A DNA stretch of 64,000 nt from Bacteroidota bacterium (lineage in GTDB: Bacteria; Bacteroidota; Bacteroidia; AKYH767-A; 2013-40CM-41-45): NCBI GenBank assembly GCA_016713765.1, contig JADJON010000003.1:186001-250000 (forward strand), read 5' to 3'. Both the position numbers and the translations under genes were made by a program. The first letter of the stretch is position 1. Each line of letters begins with the position of its first letter. The notes beneath the pieces were generated by a model, which ran no database searches, was not told the origin of the DNA, and saw only the letters and a list, made by a program, of their open reading frames with translations. Of this stretch, positions 36,322 to 45,461 are shown one piece after another.

Positions 36322-36993
36322 AGCCTTGTGGTTCCGGCAACAATCCTTGGGGTTGGTCGTCAGTCCCCGGATGATCAGGAGCACGCCTATCACTACGGCG
36401 ATAACCGGCGTCAATTGGCGAACCGCCTTTTGAAACCGGAAGCCGAAAAAACTGCCGGCAACCGTCATGGCAAACATGGCCGGTACCGTACCCAATCCGA
36501 ACAGGAACATATAAGTCGCACTGGACACGACATCTCCCGTCGCGACCGCGGCTGCAACGGCCAGGTACACCATCCCACACGGTAACAATCCATTTACCAA
36601 GCCGATGGCAAAGAGACGTGTGCCGGAATGCGAAGAAAAAAGTTTCCGGAAACCGGAACGAATGACGCCGGTCCATTTTGCCGAGGAGGCTGAAAGCCGT
36701 TCCAGGTAGCGCGCGATCACCGGTACCGCTACCGCGAGCAGGATCAACAGTCCGGAAGCGATCGACAAGTAACGTTGAAATCCCGCCATCGCGATGGTAT
36801 GCCCGATCAGTCCTGCCAGTACCCCGAGGAACGTATAGGTAACGACCCTCCCACTGTTGTACATCAATCGTCCGAAGAGGAACCGCCAGCTCGCCTTGTC
36901 CTGTAATGGAAGGCTGAGCGCGATCGGTCCGCACATGCCAACACAATGCAGGCTGCCGACAAAACCGACGATGAGTGCGGAATACAGGAACAT
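36295..36993 (-). CDS. TauE/SafE-like membrane protein at the end of the cco operon
   Basis: The 232-residue protein has six or seven membrane helices, with LHCVGMCGPIALSLP in the first and VNGLLPCGMVYLAVAAAVATG in the second half, each with a Cys or Pro-Cys pair. This layout recalls the DsbD/CcdA thiol-redox and UreH-like groups. A position at the end of cco operons in Bacteroidota suggests a role in copper delivery or cytochrome maturation. It lies two bases after ccoH. Confidence 0.75.
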   Translation of the reverse strand: MFLYSALIVGFVGSLHCVGMCGPIALSLPLQDKASWRFLFGRLMYNSGRVVTYTFLGVLAGLIGHTIAMAGFQRYLSIASGLLILLAVAVPVIARYLERLSASSAKWTGVIRSGFRKLFSSHSGTRLFAIGLVNGLLPCGMVYLAVAAAVATGDVVSSATYMFLFGLGTVPAMFAMTVAGSFFGFRFQKAVRQLTPVIAVVIGVLLIIRGLTTNPKDCCRNHKASYSQSITR

Positions 36994-36995
36994 CT

Positions 36996-37439
36996 TCAGT
37001 TGATGAGGACTTTCTCCTGCTGATAGAAAGGCTTACCCGCGTGATTCCACTGTACCTGGACGTTCCACCAGCCCTGCTTGACTTTCTCCGTTGCGATCCG
37101 CTGCTCGTTGGCTGATCCGGAGTTCACCGGAACGGTAAAATCAAGTTTCGCATTGTCCGGACGAAAGAAGCGCACCTCGCCGGTCATTTGTCCTGATTGA
37201 TGGTCTTCCGGGTAACGGATCACGACTTCACCCGGCCCGGCTACCACGGTAAGCTTACCCGAGAGCGCGAGGGTGTTTTTCTCCTGATCGATCTGCTCCT
37301 GATACTTGAGCTCCTTTTCATAGTACTTATCCGTCACCAGGTCGACCTGCTGTTGAGAGCATTGGTAGACCAGGTTGAGAATGAACGCGACGAACAAACC
37401 GGCCGCGACGACAATTCCGAATCCCCAGTTGAAGCGCAT
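36996..37439 (-). CDS. ccoH: cbb3 oxidase assembly protein CcoH (FixH)
   Basis: The 147-residue protein has a single N-terminal membrane helix (WGFGIVVAAGLFVAFILNLVY) and a periplasmic beta domain with VDLVTDKYYEKELKYQEQID, the FixH family signature. FixH helps assemble the cbb3 oxidase. The ATG at 37439, five bases before the ccoG stop region, is chosen over a reading from 37484 that would run into ccoG. Confidence 0.88.
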   Translation of the reverse strand: MRFNWGFGIVVAAGLFVAFILNLVYQCSQQQVDLVTDKYYEKELKYQEQIDQEKNTLALSGKLTVVAGPGEVVIRYPEDHQSGQMTGEVRFFRPDNAKLDFTVPVNSGSANEQRIATEKVKQGWWNVQVQWNHAGKPFYQQEKVLIN

Positions 37440-37443
37440 GTTG

Positions 37444-38856
37444 CTATTGTTTAGTATTGGGTCCCATGAAATTCGTTTCCACACGATCGATCTCCTTACC
37501 CGCAGACTTAACGCTGATCACGACCGGCGTTTTGATCTGGTGGATCTGGTTCCGATCCAGGACAATAAAGAAAACACCTTCCGCCAATGAATCCTGCCGG
37601 ACCATGTTCAGTTCCTGGCCCACATACCTGATCTCACCGGCTGGCGATACCAAGTCGACATCCAACGGAAGATCGTTAAACGTCTTGTTGACGATCTGAA
37701 TGTTGTAGAGGTTGGAGATCGTACCGTCAGTTAGCTGCTGGTACATCTGTCCAGGTGTCCGCAGCACGGTCGTTTCCACATCGGAGCGGAGCACCAGCAA
37801 GGTGATCAGCGTGGTCAGCAGCACCAACAAGACCGCGATGTAGCCGATGATCCTGGCCGTAAACCGGAATCGCTCCTTGTTGGCGATATTGTTCTCACTG
37901 GCCCAGCGGATAAGTCCTTTCGGAAATCCCACATGGTCCATGATGTTGTCACACGCATCGATGCAGGCTGTACAGTTCACACACTCCAGCTGAGTACCGT
38001 TCCGGATATCGATACCCGTCGGGCAGACATTCACGCACTGGTGGCAGTCGATGCAATCGCCCAACTTCCTATCCTCGCCTTTATGGATATTACCACGCGG
38101 TTCTCCGCGCTGGTAGTCGTAGGCGATGACCATCGAATTACGGTCAAGCAAAACTCCCTGTAACCGGCCGTAGGGACAAACAACGATACAGGCCTGCTCC
38201 CGGAAGCGGGTATAGACAAGGAAGAAGACAAACGTGAATACCACCAGCCCGATGAAGCCCACCATGTGGGCGAAAGGGCCGTCCACTGCCAGTAACTTCA
38301 ACTGGTCGATGCCGATGATATAGGCCAGGAAAGTATTCGCAATGACGAAGGAGATCAGGAAGAAGGCTATGTACTTACCTGTCTTCTTCAGCATCTTGTC
38401 CGGCGTCCAGGGCGCTTTGTCGAGGGCCTTTTGCTGGGTGTAATCGCCCTCAATCCAGTATTCGATCTTCCGGAAGACCATTTCCATGAAGATGGTTTGT
38501 GGGCAGGCCCATCCGCACCATACGCGACCGAAGATGACCGTGAACAGGATGATGAAGACGACGAACGTCAGCATCGCCAGCACGAAGAGGAAGAAATCCT
38601 GCGGCCAGAATGGAATACCGAAGAGAATGAACTTCCGCTCGATGATATTGAATAACATCAGCGGATGTCCGTTCACCTTGATGAACGGTGTACCAAAGAG
38701 GAAGGTCAGCAGGATGATGCTGACCCAAGTCCTCTTATTATAAAGGGGACCTTTCGGTTTCTGGGGATAGATCCAGGCCCGATTCCCTTCTTTACTAATG
38801 GTCGAGACGCTGTCTCTGAATGAACCCGGATCGCCCGGTCGAGCTTGAGATGCCAT
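37444..38856 (-). CDS. ccoG: cbb3 oxidase accessory ferredoxin CcoG (FixG)
   Basis: CcoG is a membrane ferredoxin that reduces copper for cbb3 oxidase assembly. The 470-residue protein has five or so membrane helices. WCGWACPQTIFMEMVFRKIE is near residue 110. Two [4Fe-4S] motifs are at about 265-300 (CIDCHQCVNVCPTGIDIRNG, then CVNCTACIDACD), and a C-terminal Ig-like domain follows. It sits between ccoP and ccoH. Confidence 0.95.
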   Translation of the reverse strand: MASQARPGDPGSFRDSVSTISKEGNRAWIYPQKPKGPLYNKRTWVSIILLTFLFGTPFIKVNGHPLMLFNIIERKFILFGIPFWPQDFFLFVLAMLTFVVFIILFTVIFGRVWCGWACPQTIFMEMVFRKIEYWIEGDYTQQKALDKAPWTPDKMLKKTGKYIAFFLISFVIANTFLAYIIGIDQLKLLAVDGPFAHMVGFIGLVVFTFVFFLVYTRFREQACIVVCPYGRLQGVLLDRNSMVIAYDYQRGEPRGNIHKGEDRKLGDCIDCHQCVNVCPTGIDIRNGTQLECVNCTACIDACDNIMDHVGFPKGLIRWASENNIANKERFRFTARIIGYIAVLLVLLTTLITLLVLRSDVETTVLRTPGQMYQQLTDGTISNLYNIQIVNKTFNDLPLDVDLVSPAGEIRYVGQELNMVRQDSLAEGVFFIVLDRNQIHQIKTPVVISVKSAGKEIDRVETNFMGPNTKQ

Positions 38857-38869
38857 GATTACTGTTCAC

Positions 38870-39847
38870 TTACTTCGCCGCCACTGCTGGCGCAGCCGCA
38901 GAGTCGGCCGGAACTGCCGCCGCCGAATCGGAAGGCGCCGCCCCTGCTTCAATCCATTTATCGCCCTGCGGTTCTTTCGCTCCGGGCGGATTGGTTCCAT
39001 GTAAGGTAATGATGAAACTGCCTACTTCCTGAATCTGCTTGGGTGAGAGCTGGCTCTTCCAACTGATCATACCTTTAGCCGGTACCCCCTCCGTAACCGT
39101 GCGGAAAATATTCTTGATGCCTCCACCATGGATCCAGAAATCGTCGGTGAGGTTCGGACCAACCGTACCCTGCCCCTTATCGCCATGACAAGCGACGCAA
39201 TTCTTCGTATAAACTTCAAGTCCCGACGCAATTGCCCCCGCCTCGGTCAAAGCAACGACGTTGGCTTCCGTCACAAAGTCAGCGCTGGCTTTCATGCGCG
39301 CTTCCTTTGCCTGCTCGGCTTCCTTCATGGCGTCCTGGTACTCGGCCAACTGAAGTTTTCCGGTGCCGCTGACGTGGTAACTCACGAGGTACACCAAGGC
39401 GAACACGATGGTGAAGTAAAATCCCCATTTCCACCAGGGCGGCAATTGGTTGTCCAATTCCTGGATGCCGTCATAATTATGATGTAACATGACATCCTCT
39501 TCCTTCTCGACCGGGACGGAAGCGGTGAGCGACTGCATCAGTTTACTCCAGGCCGTGTCCTTGCGACGATATTCCGTGGCGGCCGTGCTTGCGGCAGCCG
39601 GCAGGCCGGACTTTTCCTGAATGGTCCTGCTGAGCGAGTTTACCGCTTGAGACAGGGCGATGATCACAATGACAAGAATGAACGCGACCAACAGCCAGAT
39701 GTAAAAGGATGGCTCTAGGAAGGCCTGTGGAACCTGTGCCGGAGTTTTCTGTGCGGCAGCATCTCCGGCGGCTTGCGCACCGGCGGTGACCGTCAGCAGG
39801 CTCAGCAAACCTGTAACGAGTAACCGGATCTTATAGATGGTGTTCAT
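38870..39847 (-). CDS. ccoP: cbb3 oxidase cytochrome c subunit CcoP
   Basis: The 325-residue protein has two membrane segments (about 46-66 and 140-158) flanking the CcoP N-terminal domain (HNYDGIQELDNQLPPWWKWGFYFT). One cytochrome c domain follows, with CVACH at about 215-219 and a Met ligand in GMISWKSQL. Proteobacterial CcoP normally has two hemes; one is usual in this phylum. The C-terminal 25 residues are an Ala/Pro-rich tail. It lies between ccoQ and ccoG. Confidence 0.93.
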   Translation of the reverse strand: MNTIYKIRLLVTGLLSLLTVTAGAQAAGDAAAQKTPAQVPQAFLEPSFYIWLLVAFILVIVIIALSQAVNSLSRTIQEKSGLPAAASTAATEYRRKDTAWSKLMQSLTASVPVEKEEDVMLHHNYDGIQELDNQLPPWWKWGFYFTIVFALVYLVSYHVSGTGKLQLAEYQDAMKEAEQAKEARMKASADFVTEANVVALTEAGAIASGLEVYTKNCVACHGDKGQGTVGPNLTDDFWIHGGGIKNIFRTVTEGVPAKGMISWKSQLSPKQIQEVGSFIITLHGTNPPGAKEPQGDKWIEAGAAPSDSAAAVPADSAAAPAVAAK

Positions 39848-39862
39848 ATGCGGGATGGTTGT

Positions 39863-40051
39863 TTACGGTTGTGTGGTATCGTTGGTGATGGAATCGTGCA
39901 GCGGCATTTCGCCGAGTTCCTGCATTTCTTTGTTATCGGCTTTCCAGAAGAGCCAGAAGGTCAGCCCGACAAAGAAGGCGAAGAATACGATCAGCAGGAA
40001 CAGCGGATAGCTGTCGATGCCTTCGATTCCTTTGAAATAGTTCTTGAACAT
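39863..40051 (-). CDS. ccoQ: cbb3 oxidase small subunit CcoQ
   Basis: This 62-residue protein has a single membrane helix (PLFLLIVFFAFFVGLTFWLFW) followed by a charged tail. That is the CcoQ/FixQ layout, and it occupies the canonical position between ccoNO and ccoP. CcoQ stabilises the assembled oxidase. Confidence 0.85.
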   Translation of the reverse strand: MFKNYFKGIEGIDSYPLFLLIVFFAFFVGLTFWLFWKADNKEMQELGEMPLHDSITNDTTQP

Positions 40052-40057
40052 GACGGA

Positions 40058-42178
40058 TCAGCGTGAAGCGGTTTCAGAAGCTTTGATATCCTTACCAAGG
40101 CGTTGCATGTAAGCGATCAAGGCGATCACTTCTTTTCCAGGATCCACTTCGATGCCGTTTTTCTTGAGGTCGGCGGCGATCATATCGGATTGCTTTTTCA
40201 GATCCGCGCCGGCCTGGTCGGCATATCCTTCCGGATACGGTACACCCAGACTCTGCATGGTTTTGATCTTCGCGGCCGTATTGGCGGTGCTGAGATCGTT
40301 TTCGATCAGGAACATGTAGGACGGCATGATCGAACCGGGCGACATCGTGGACGGATCCATGAAGTGGTTAAAGTGCCAGGAGTTCGGATAGCGACCGCCT
40401 TCGCGTGCCAGATCCGGTCCCGTACGTTTGGAGCCCCACTGGAACGGGTGGTCGTAGACGAATTCACCCGATTTGGAGTATTCACCGTAGCGTTCGGTTT
40501 CGGAACGGAACGGGCGGATCATCTGGGAGTGGCAGGTGTAGCAACCTTCGCGGATGTAGATGTCGCGGCCTTCCAGTTCGAGCGGCGTATACGGCTTGAC
40601 TGAAGCTATGGTCGGGATATTCGATTTGATGGTCAGCATCGGGATGATCTCGACCAGTCCACCGATCAGGATCATCACCAGGCTGAGCAACAGCATTTGA
40701 ACCGGGCGACGTTCGATCCAACGGTGCCAGTGACCCTTGTCCTCCGGAGCGACTTTCTCCAATGCTGGTGCTTCCGCATCTTCATTGGCGACAAAGCTGC
40801 CTGCACCCATGGTTTTAACAAGGTTGTAAACCATGACGAACGATCCGATGATGTAGAGCGTACCACCCACCACACGCAGTTTGTACATCGGCAGGATCTG
40901 TACTACGGTTTCGAGGAAGTTCGGGTATTTCAATACGCCGTCCGGAGTGAACTGCTTCCACATCAGCGATTGCGTAAAGCCTGCCCAGTAAAGCGGAATC
41001 GCATAGAAGAGGATGCCGAGGGTGGCCATCCAGAAGTGGAAATTGGCCAGTTTGCGTGAATGCAGGTTGGTCCGATAGAGTCTTGGGATCAACCAGTACA
41101 GGATGCCGAAGGTCAACATCCCGTTCCAGCCGAGCGCGCCGATGTGCACGTGTGCAATGGTCCAGTCGGTATAGTGCGAGATCGCGTTGACGTTCTTCGT
41201 CGACAACATCGGTCCTTCGAAAGTGGACATACCATACGCGGTAACGGCCACGACCATGAACTTCAGGATCGGATTCTCGCGAACACGGTCCCAGGCGCCA
41301 CGGAGGGTCAGCAAGCCGTTGATCATACCGCCCCAAGACGGAGCAATCAGCATTACGGAGAAGACTACGCCGAGCGACTGCGCCCAATCCGGAAGTGAGG
41401 TATACAACAAGTGGTGCGGACCAGCCCAGATATAGAGGAAGATCAACGCCCAGAAGTGGATGATGGAAAGTTTGTACGAGTACACCGGACGCTCAGCAGC
41501 TTTCGGCATGAAGTAGTACATCAGGCCCAGGTACGGAGTGGTCAGGAAGAACGCGACCGCGTTGTGGCCGTACCACCATTGCACCAAGGCATCCTGAACT
41601 CCGGCGAAAACGGAATAACTCTTGAGGAAGTTAACCGGAAGCGCGAGCGAATTCACGATGTGCAACACCGCAACGGTCACCACGGTGGCGATATAGAACC
41701 AGATTGCCACATAGAGATGTCGCTCCCGGCGCTTGATGATCGTTCCGAACATGTTGATCGCAAAAACGACCCAAACGAGCGCGATCATGATGTCGATGGG
41801 CCATTCCAGCTCGGCATACTCCTTACTCGTCGTGATACCCAACGGAAGTGTAACAGCGGCGGCGACGATGATCAATTGCCAGCCCCAGAAGTGGATGCGG
41901 CTCAAGGCATCGCTGAACATGCGTGCCTTCAGCAGGCGCTGCAAAGAATAATAGACCCCCATGAAAATTCCGTTGCCGACGAAGGCGAAAATCACCGCGT
42001 TCGTGTGCAGCGGGCGAAGGCGTCCGAAATTAAAGTAGGGCGCAAGGTTGAACTTGTTGCTGGTCATTTCCAGCGCCACCCAAAGGCCGACCAGGAATCC
42101 GACTAAGCCCCAGACAATGGTGGCAATCGCGAAGTCCCGGACGATCTTGTTGTCGTAACGGAATTTTTCTGTGATCAT
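40058..42178 (-). CDS. ccoNO: Fused cbb3 oxidase subunits CcoN-CcoO
   Basis: CcoN is the heme b/b3-CuB catalytic subunit and CcoO the mono-heme cytochrome c subunit. Here one 706-residue chain carries both, as is common in Bacteroidota. The CcoN part (about 1-480) has the RPLHTNAVIFAF heme-ligand region, VQWWYGHNAVAFF with the CuB His region, and the heme ligands in TIAHVHIGALGWNG (about 344). The CcoO part (about 510-700) has CYTCHSQMIRPFR (about 545) with WHFNHFMDPSTMSPGSIMPSY carrying the Met ligand. Its ATG overlaps the ccoS stop. Confidence 0.96.
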   Translation of the reverse strand: MITEKFRYDNKIVRDFAIATIVWGLVGFLVGLWVALEMTSNKFNLAPYFNFGRLRPLHTNAVIFAFVGNGIFMGVYYSLQRLLKARMFSDALSRIHFWGWQLIIVAAAVTLPLGITTSKEYAELEWPIDIMIALVWVVFAINMFGTIIKRRERHLYVAIWFYIATVVTVAVLHIVNSLALPVNFLKSYSVFAGVQDALVQWWYGHNAVAFFLTTPYLGLMYYFMPKAAERPVYSYKLSIIHFWALIFLYIWAGPHHLLYTSLPDWAQSLGVVFSVMLIAPSWGGMINGLLTLRGAWDRVRENPILKFMVVAVTAYGMSTFEGPMLSTKNVNAISHYTDWTIAHVHIGALGWNGMLTFGILYWLIPRLYRTNLHSRKLANFHFWMATLGILFYAIPLYWAGFTQSLMWKQFTPDGVLKYPNFLETVVQILPMYKLRVVGGTLYIIGSFVMVYNLVKTMGAGSFVANEDAEAPALEKVAPEDKGHWHRWIERRPVQMLLLSLVMILIGGLVEIIPMLTIKSNIPTIASVKPYTPLELEGRDIYIREGCYTCHSQMIRPFRSETERYGEYSKSGEFVYDHPFQWGSKRTGPDLAREGGRYPNSWHFNHFMDPSTMSPGSIMPSYMFLIENDLSTANTAAKIKTMQSLGVPYPEGYADQAGADLKKQSDMIAADLKKNGIEVDPGKEVIALIAYMQRLGKDIKASETASR

Positions 42179-42351
42179 AAATCTTCGGTTGATGTGGATT
42201 GTTGTTTTTGGGGCTCGTCTTCGAAAAGCATCCTGACGGATGGGGTGTATTCATCTTCATACTGGCCGTCCCTTACGCTCCAGATGAACGCCACGAGAAA
42301 TCCGATGGCCAGCAGGAGACTGAAGATGATCAGGAGGAAGATGACACTCAC
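42175..42351 (-). CDS. ccoS: cbb3 oxidase assembly protein CcoS
   Basis: This small gene reads from a GTG at 42351 to a TGA that overlaps the ccoNO ATG (ATGA). The 58-residue product has a single membrane helix (VIFLLIIFSLLLAIGFLVAF) followed by IWSVRDGQYEDEYTPSVRML. The W-S-x-x-x-G-Q-Y-E/D-D pattern is the CcoS signature. CcoS is needed to load heme and copper into the cbb3 oxidase. It is the first gene after the FNR-like site, so it should be the first cistron of the cco transcript. Confidence 0.92.
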   Translation of the reverse strand: MSVIFLLIIFSLLLAIGFLVAFIWSVRDGQYEDEYTPSVRMLFEDEPQKQQSTSTEDL

Positions 42352-42369
42352 GTGACGGAAACTTTTGCG

Positions 42370-42377
42370 TAAAAATA
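42370..42377 (-). promoter_or_regulatory. Probable -7 promoter box for ccoS-ccoNOQPGH
   Basis: On the minus strand TATTTTTA matches TAnnTTTG at all but the last position. It is about 19 bases before the ccoS GTG and about 33 bases from the centre of the FNR-like palindrome. A start site about 7 bases downstream would put the palindrome near -41, the usual class II activator position. Confidence 0.5.
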
Positions 42378-42399
42378 TCCCTGACAGGCAGGCCTGAAG

Positions 42400-42413
42400 A
42401 TGATTCTAATCAG
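42400..42413. promoter_or_regulatory. FNR-type binding site upstream of ccoS
   Basis: ATGATTCTAATCAG contains TGAT-N4-ATCA, the core of the FNR consensus TTGAT-N4-ATCAA. It lies in the spacer between ccoI and ccoS, about 50 bases before the ccoS start. An FNR-like regulator is encoded at 48241-48978. The outer bases (A and G rather than T and A) depart from the consensus. Confidence 0.65.
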
Positions 42414-42526
42414 CCTAAAATATGATTTCTGTCAGACGCTTCATTTAGTCCTATATAACTAATCTTCAATTACTTATCAACAATGCGGGCAAAGCATCGC
42501 ATTTTCGCCCACCTCAGCAATTCCCA

Positions 42527-44929
42527 TTATTTCCGGGCCGCCAGGTTGGACATTCCCGTGGTGAAACTGATGATGGTGACGGACGAGATCGGCATCAGGA
42601 TGGCCGCGATGACCGGGGACAGGTTTCCCTGGACGGCGAACCACAAACCCACGGCGTTATAAGCCAGTGCGATCAGAAAACTACCCAGAATGATCCGACG
42701 GCTTGCCTTGGCTGTACGCAGGATCGAGCCCAGTCGATTGAAGCGGGAACCATCGAGAATACCGTCGCAGGCGGGTGAGAAATTGTTGATGTCGTCCGTG
42801 ATCGATACCCCGACATCGCTTTGTTTCAAGGCACCGGCATCGTTCAACCCGTCGCCGATCATCAGGACGTTTCGTCCTTCCTGCTGTAAAGCCTGGATCG
42901 CGTTGAGTTTGTCGGCCGGTGATTGACGGAAACGGATCTCCGCATCGGCTCCGAACAATTGACGCAGGCGCACGGCCTCTCCAGGGTGATCACCGGTCAG
43001 TACCAGCCTGCGGAAGTTGTGTTTATTCAAGTAGTTCAATACATCTTCCAGTCCTTCCCGATACGCATTTCGGATAAAAAACCTTCCGAGGACTTTTCCA
43101 TCGATATTGCAATACACCGACGACTCCGTTTCCTCCGTCTTGACCGCCTCCAGTCCGCAGAACGATGGAGCACCAAGCAGGATATTCTTTCCGGTGACAA
43201 TTCCTGAAAGGCCACTTCCCGGAACCTCCCGGTACTCCTGCACCGGTAATCGATTCGATTCAGGCAAGAATCGGTAGACTTGTCGGCTCAGCGGATGTGC
43301 GGACTGCATGACGAGCGACCGGATAGCCTGTAGTTGCACGTCATCCAGACTTGTCCCCTCCCATCCCGTTTCCGCCTGATCGCGTTGCGTGATCGTGCCG
43401 GTCTTGTCGAAGACGACCGTATCCACCCGTGCGAGCTTCTCGATGACCGAATAGTTCTTCAAATAAAACTTATTCCGGCCGAACACCCGTAGGATGTTTC
43501 CGAGCGTGAAGGGCGAGGAGATGGCGAGCGCGCACGGACAAGCGATGATAAGCACCGCAGTGAAGGCAGCCCAGCCTCGATTGAAATCGCCCGTCATCAT
43601 CCAATAGCCGAGCGAAACAAGCGCCACCGCCAATATGAAGATGGTGAAATAATGGCTGATCCGATTGACCAGTAACTGAAAACCGGAATCCTCATGTTTG
43701 CTGAGGTACGCGTCGTTGTTCCACAACTGCGTCAGGTAGCTTTGCGAAACCGGCTTGATCACTTCCACTTCAATCGCGGCGCCTTGTTGCTTACCGCCGG
43801 CGTAGATCCACTCCCCTGCTCGGCGCGTAACCGGAACGGCTTCACCGGTGACAAAGCTGTAGTCAATGCTCGCATCACCCTTCAGTAAGATGCTGTCGGC
43901 CGGAATCAATTCTTCGTTCCGTACGATCATCCGATCGCCGACCTGCAGTGAGGAGACCGGAATGGAAGTTTCCTTGTCATTCTTCCGGACCATGACCGCG
44001 ATCGGGAAGAACGATTTGTAGTCGCGTTCGAAGGAAAGTGTCGCGTACGTCTTATTCTGAAAAGCGCGACCAATCAGCATGAAGAAGACCAGGCCGGCCA
44101 TCGTATCCAGATATCCGGGACCGATGCCCGTCAGGATCTCCTCCAGGCTTCGAATGAACATGATGAGAATACCGAGCGCGATCGGCACGTCGATGTTCAG
44201 GAATCTCTGGTGGAGACTTTGCCAAGCCGCCTTAAAGAACGGAAAACTGCAGTAGAAAAATACCGGAAGGGAAAGTCCGAAGTTGATGTAACTGAAGATA
44301 CCCTTGAAACCCGGCTCGATGTAATCGCTTAGTGAGAAATACTCGGGAAACGAGAAGAGCATGATGTTTCCGAACGCGAATCCCGCTACGCCGATCCGGT
44401 ACGCCATAGAGCGGTCCAGCTTGACTTTCCGTTCCTTCTCCAGGTCATTCAATTGGATCAAGGGTTCGTAGCCGATGGTCGCGAGCATTTCGACCAGACC
44501 CCGCAGGCTCAGTTCCTTCTCCCGGAAACTGATGCTGACTTCCCGTTTCAAAAAGTTGACGCGTGAACGGACGACCGCCTGATTGATCCGGTAAAGGTGC
44601 TCCAACAGCCAGATGCAACTGCTGCAGTGCATCTGGGGAATGTAGAACGTTACCGAAGTCTGGGAATCGTCGCAGAACTGAATGAGTTTCTGCCGCACCT
44701 GGGCATCGTCCAGGTAGGCAAAACGCTCGTCGCGCGCCTGCTTGGGAGAAACGCCTGGTTTATCATTGAATTGGTAATAGGTGCAAAGATTGTTCTCCTG
44801 AAGAATCTCGTACACCAATTTGCAACCGTCGCAACAGAAGGTCTTGCTGTCGAAGGTGAGTGTTGTTTCACGGCATTCGTCGCCGCAATGGTAACACAAG
44901 ACCCGGGAGTCGGTCAGTGTTTCTTTCAT
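42527..44929 (-). CDS. ccoI: Copper-translocating P-type ATPase CcoI (FixI)
   Basis: CcoI exports copper across the inner membrane for the cbb3 oxidase. The 800-residue protein has an N-terminal Cys-rich metal-binding region (CYHCGDEC at 13-20, FCCDGCKLVYEIL). A degenerate heavy-metal domain with CSSCIW lies at about 102. About eight membrane helices include the translocation motif ACPCAL (about 464), with the phosphorylation site DKTGT at about 508 and the GDGLNDAGAL hinge near 690. It is upstream of ccoS on the same strand, with osmC 28 bases before it. Confidence 0.94.
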   Translation of the reverse strand: MKETLTDSRVLCYHCGDECRETTLTFDSKTFCCDGCKLVYEILQENNLCTYYQFNDKPGVSPKQARDERFAYLDDAQVRQKLIQFCDDSQTSVTFYIPQMHCSSCIWLLEHLYRINQAVVRSRVNFLKREVSISFREKELSLRGLVEMLATIGYEPLIQLNDLEKERKVKLDRSMAYRIGVAGFAFGNIMLFSFPEYFSLSDYIEPGFKGIFSYINFGLSLPVFFYCSFPFFKAAWQSLHQRFLNIDVPIALGILIMFIRSLEEILTGIGPGYLDTMAGLVFFMLIGRAFQNKTYATLSFERDYKSFFPIAVMVRKNDKETSIPVSSLQVGDRMIVRNEELIPADSILLKGDASIDYSFVTGEAVPVTRRAGEWIYAGGKQQGAAIEVEVIKPVSQSYLTQLWNNDAYLSKHEDSGFQLLVNRISHYFTIFILAVALVSLGYWMMTGDFNRGWAAFTAVLIIACPCALAISSPFTLGNILRVFGRNKFYLKNYSVIEKLARVDTVVFDKTGTITQRDQAETGWEGTSLDDVQLQAIRSLVMQSAHPLSRQVYRFLPESNRLPVQEYREVPGSGLSGIVTGKNILLGAPSFCGLEAVKTEETESSVYCNIDGKVLGRFFIRNAYREGLEDVLNYLNKHNFRRLVLTGDHPGEAVRLRQLFGADAEIRFRQSPADKLNAIQALQQEGRNVLMIGDGLNDAGALKQSDVGVSITDDINNFSPACDGILDGSRFNRLGSILRTAKASRRIILGSFLIALAYNAVGLWFAVQGNLSPVIAAILMPISSVTIISFTTGMSNLAARK

Positions 44930-44957
44930 TCTAACAACCGGCCTTAGCGACCGCGTT

Positions 44958-45413
44958 TCAATTATAACGAATTTGCGGCTCTACTATCACTTCGCCCTTT
45001 ACGGAATTGCTGACAATGCAGTAGCGCTTCGCTTTGGAAAGCAGGTTGTCGATTACATGCGGATCGGGGGTATTCGGGAATTCGATCTCCGGATAGATCC
45101 GGTAAGCCTTTGCCCAAAATCCGCCACCCGACACTTTTTCAATCTCTACCTCTCCCCTTACCCGGATATCCTTCAGTTCAACCCTTAACAACTGCGCGAA
45201 GTAGTTGAACGTGGTGAGGTAACACGAAGAGATCGATGCAACCAGCAGATGTTCCGGCGACCAAACCGTATCGGTACCGTTGAACTCCGGAGGAGCAGCG
45301 AACAATACCGGCATACGATTTCCCGTGCGGATCACCCCGCTTTGACTGATCTTATCCCACTGCAACGCTACATCGAATGTGTGGGAAGTGGCTTTTACAG
45401 CTTCGGTGGCCAT
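44958..45413 (-). CDS. OsmC-family peroxiredoxin-like protein
   Basis: The 151-residue protein fits the OsmC/Ohr fold. The first redox Cys is in WSPEHLLVASISSCYLTTF and the second in KAKRYCIVSNSVKGEV near the C-terminus. The family reduces organic hydroperoxides with thiols. The upstream spacer carries two TGAC-N4-GTCA palindromes 22 bases apart, suggesting regulation. The gene leads into ccoI on the same strand. Confidence 0.9.
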   Translation of the reverse strand: MATEAVKATSHTFDVALQWDKISQSGVIRTGNRMPVLFAAPPEFNGTDTVWSPEHLLVASISSCYLTTFNYFAQLLRVELKDIRVRGEVEIEKVSGGGFWAKAYRIYPEIEFPNTPDPHVIDNLLSKAKRYCIVSNSVKGEVIVEPQIRYN

Positions 45414-45461
45414 GACAATTAATTTTATGTAAAAATGCCACTAAATGCCGCTTCCGCTGAA

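Noticed and set aside
41411..42106. 231-codon open frame on the plus strand
   Set aside because: Antisense to ccoNO; low-complexity Arg/Asp/His sequence without homology signals.
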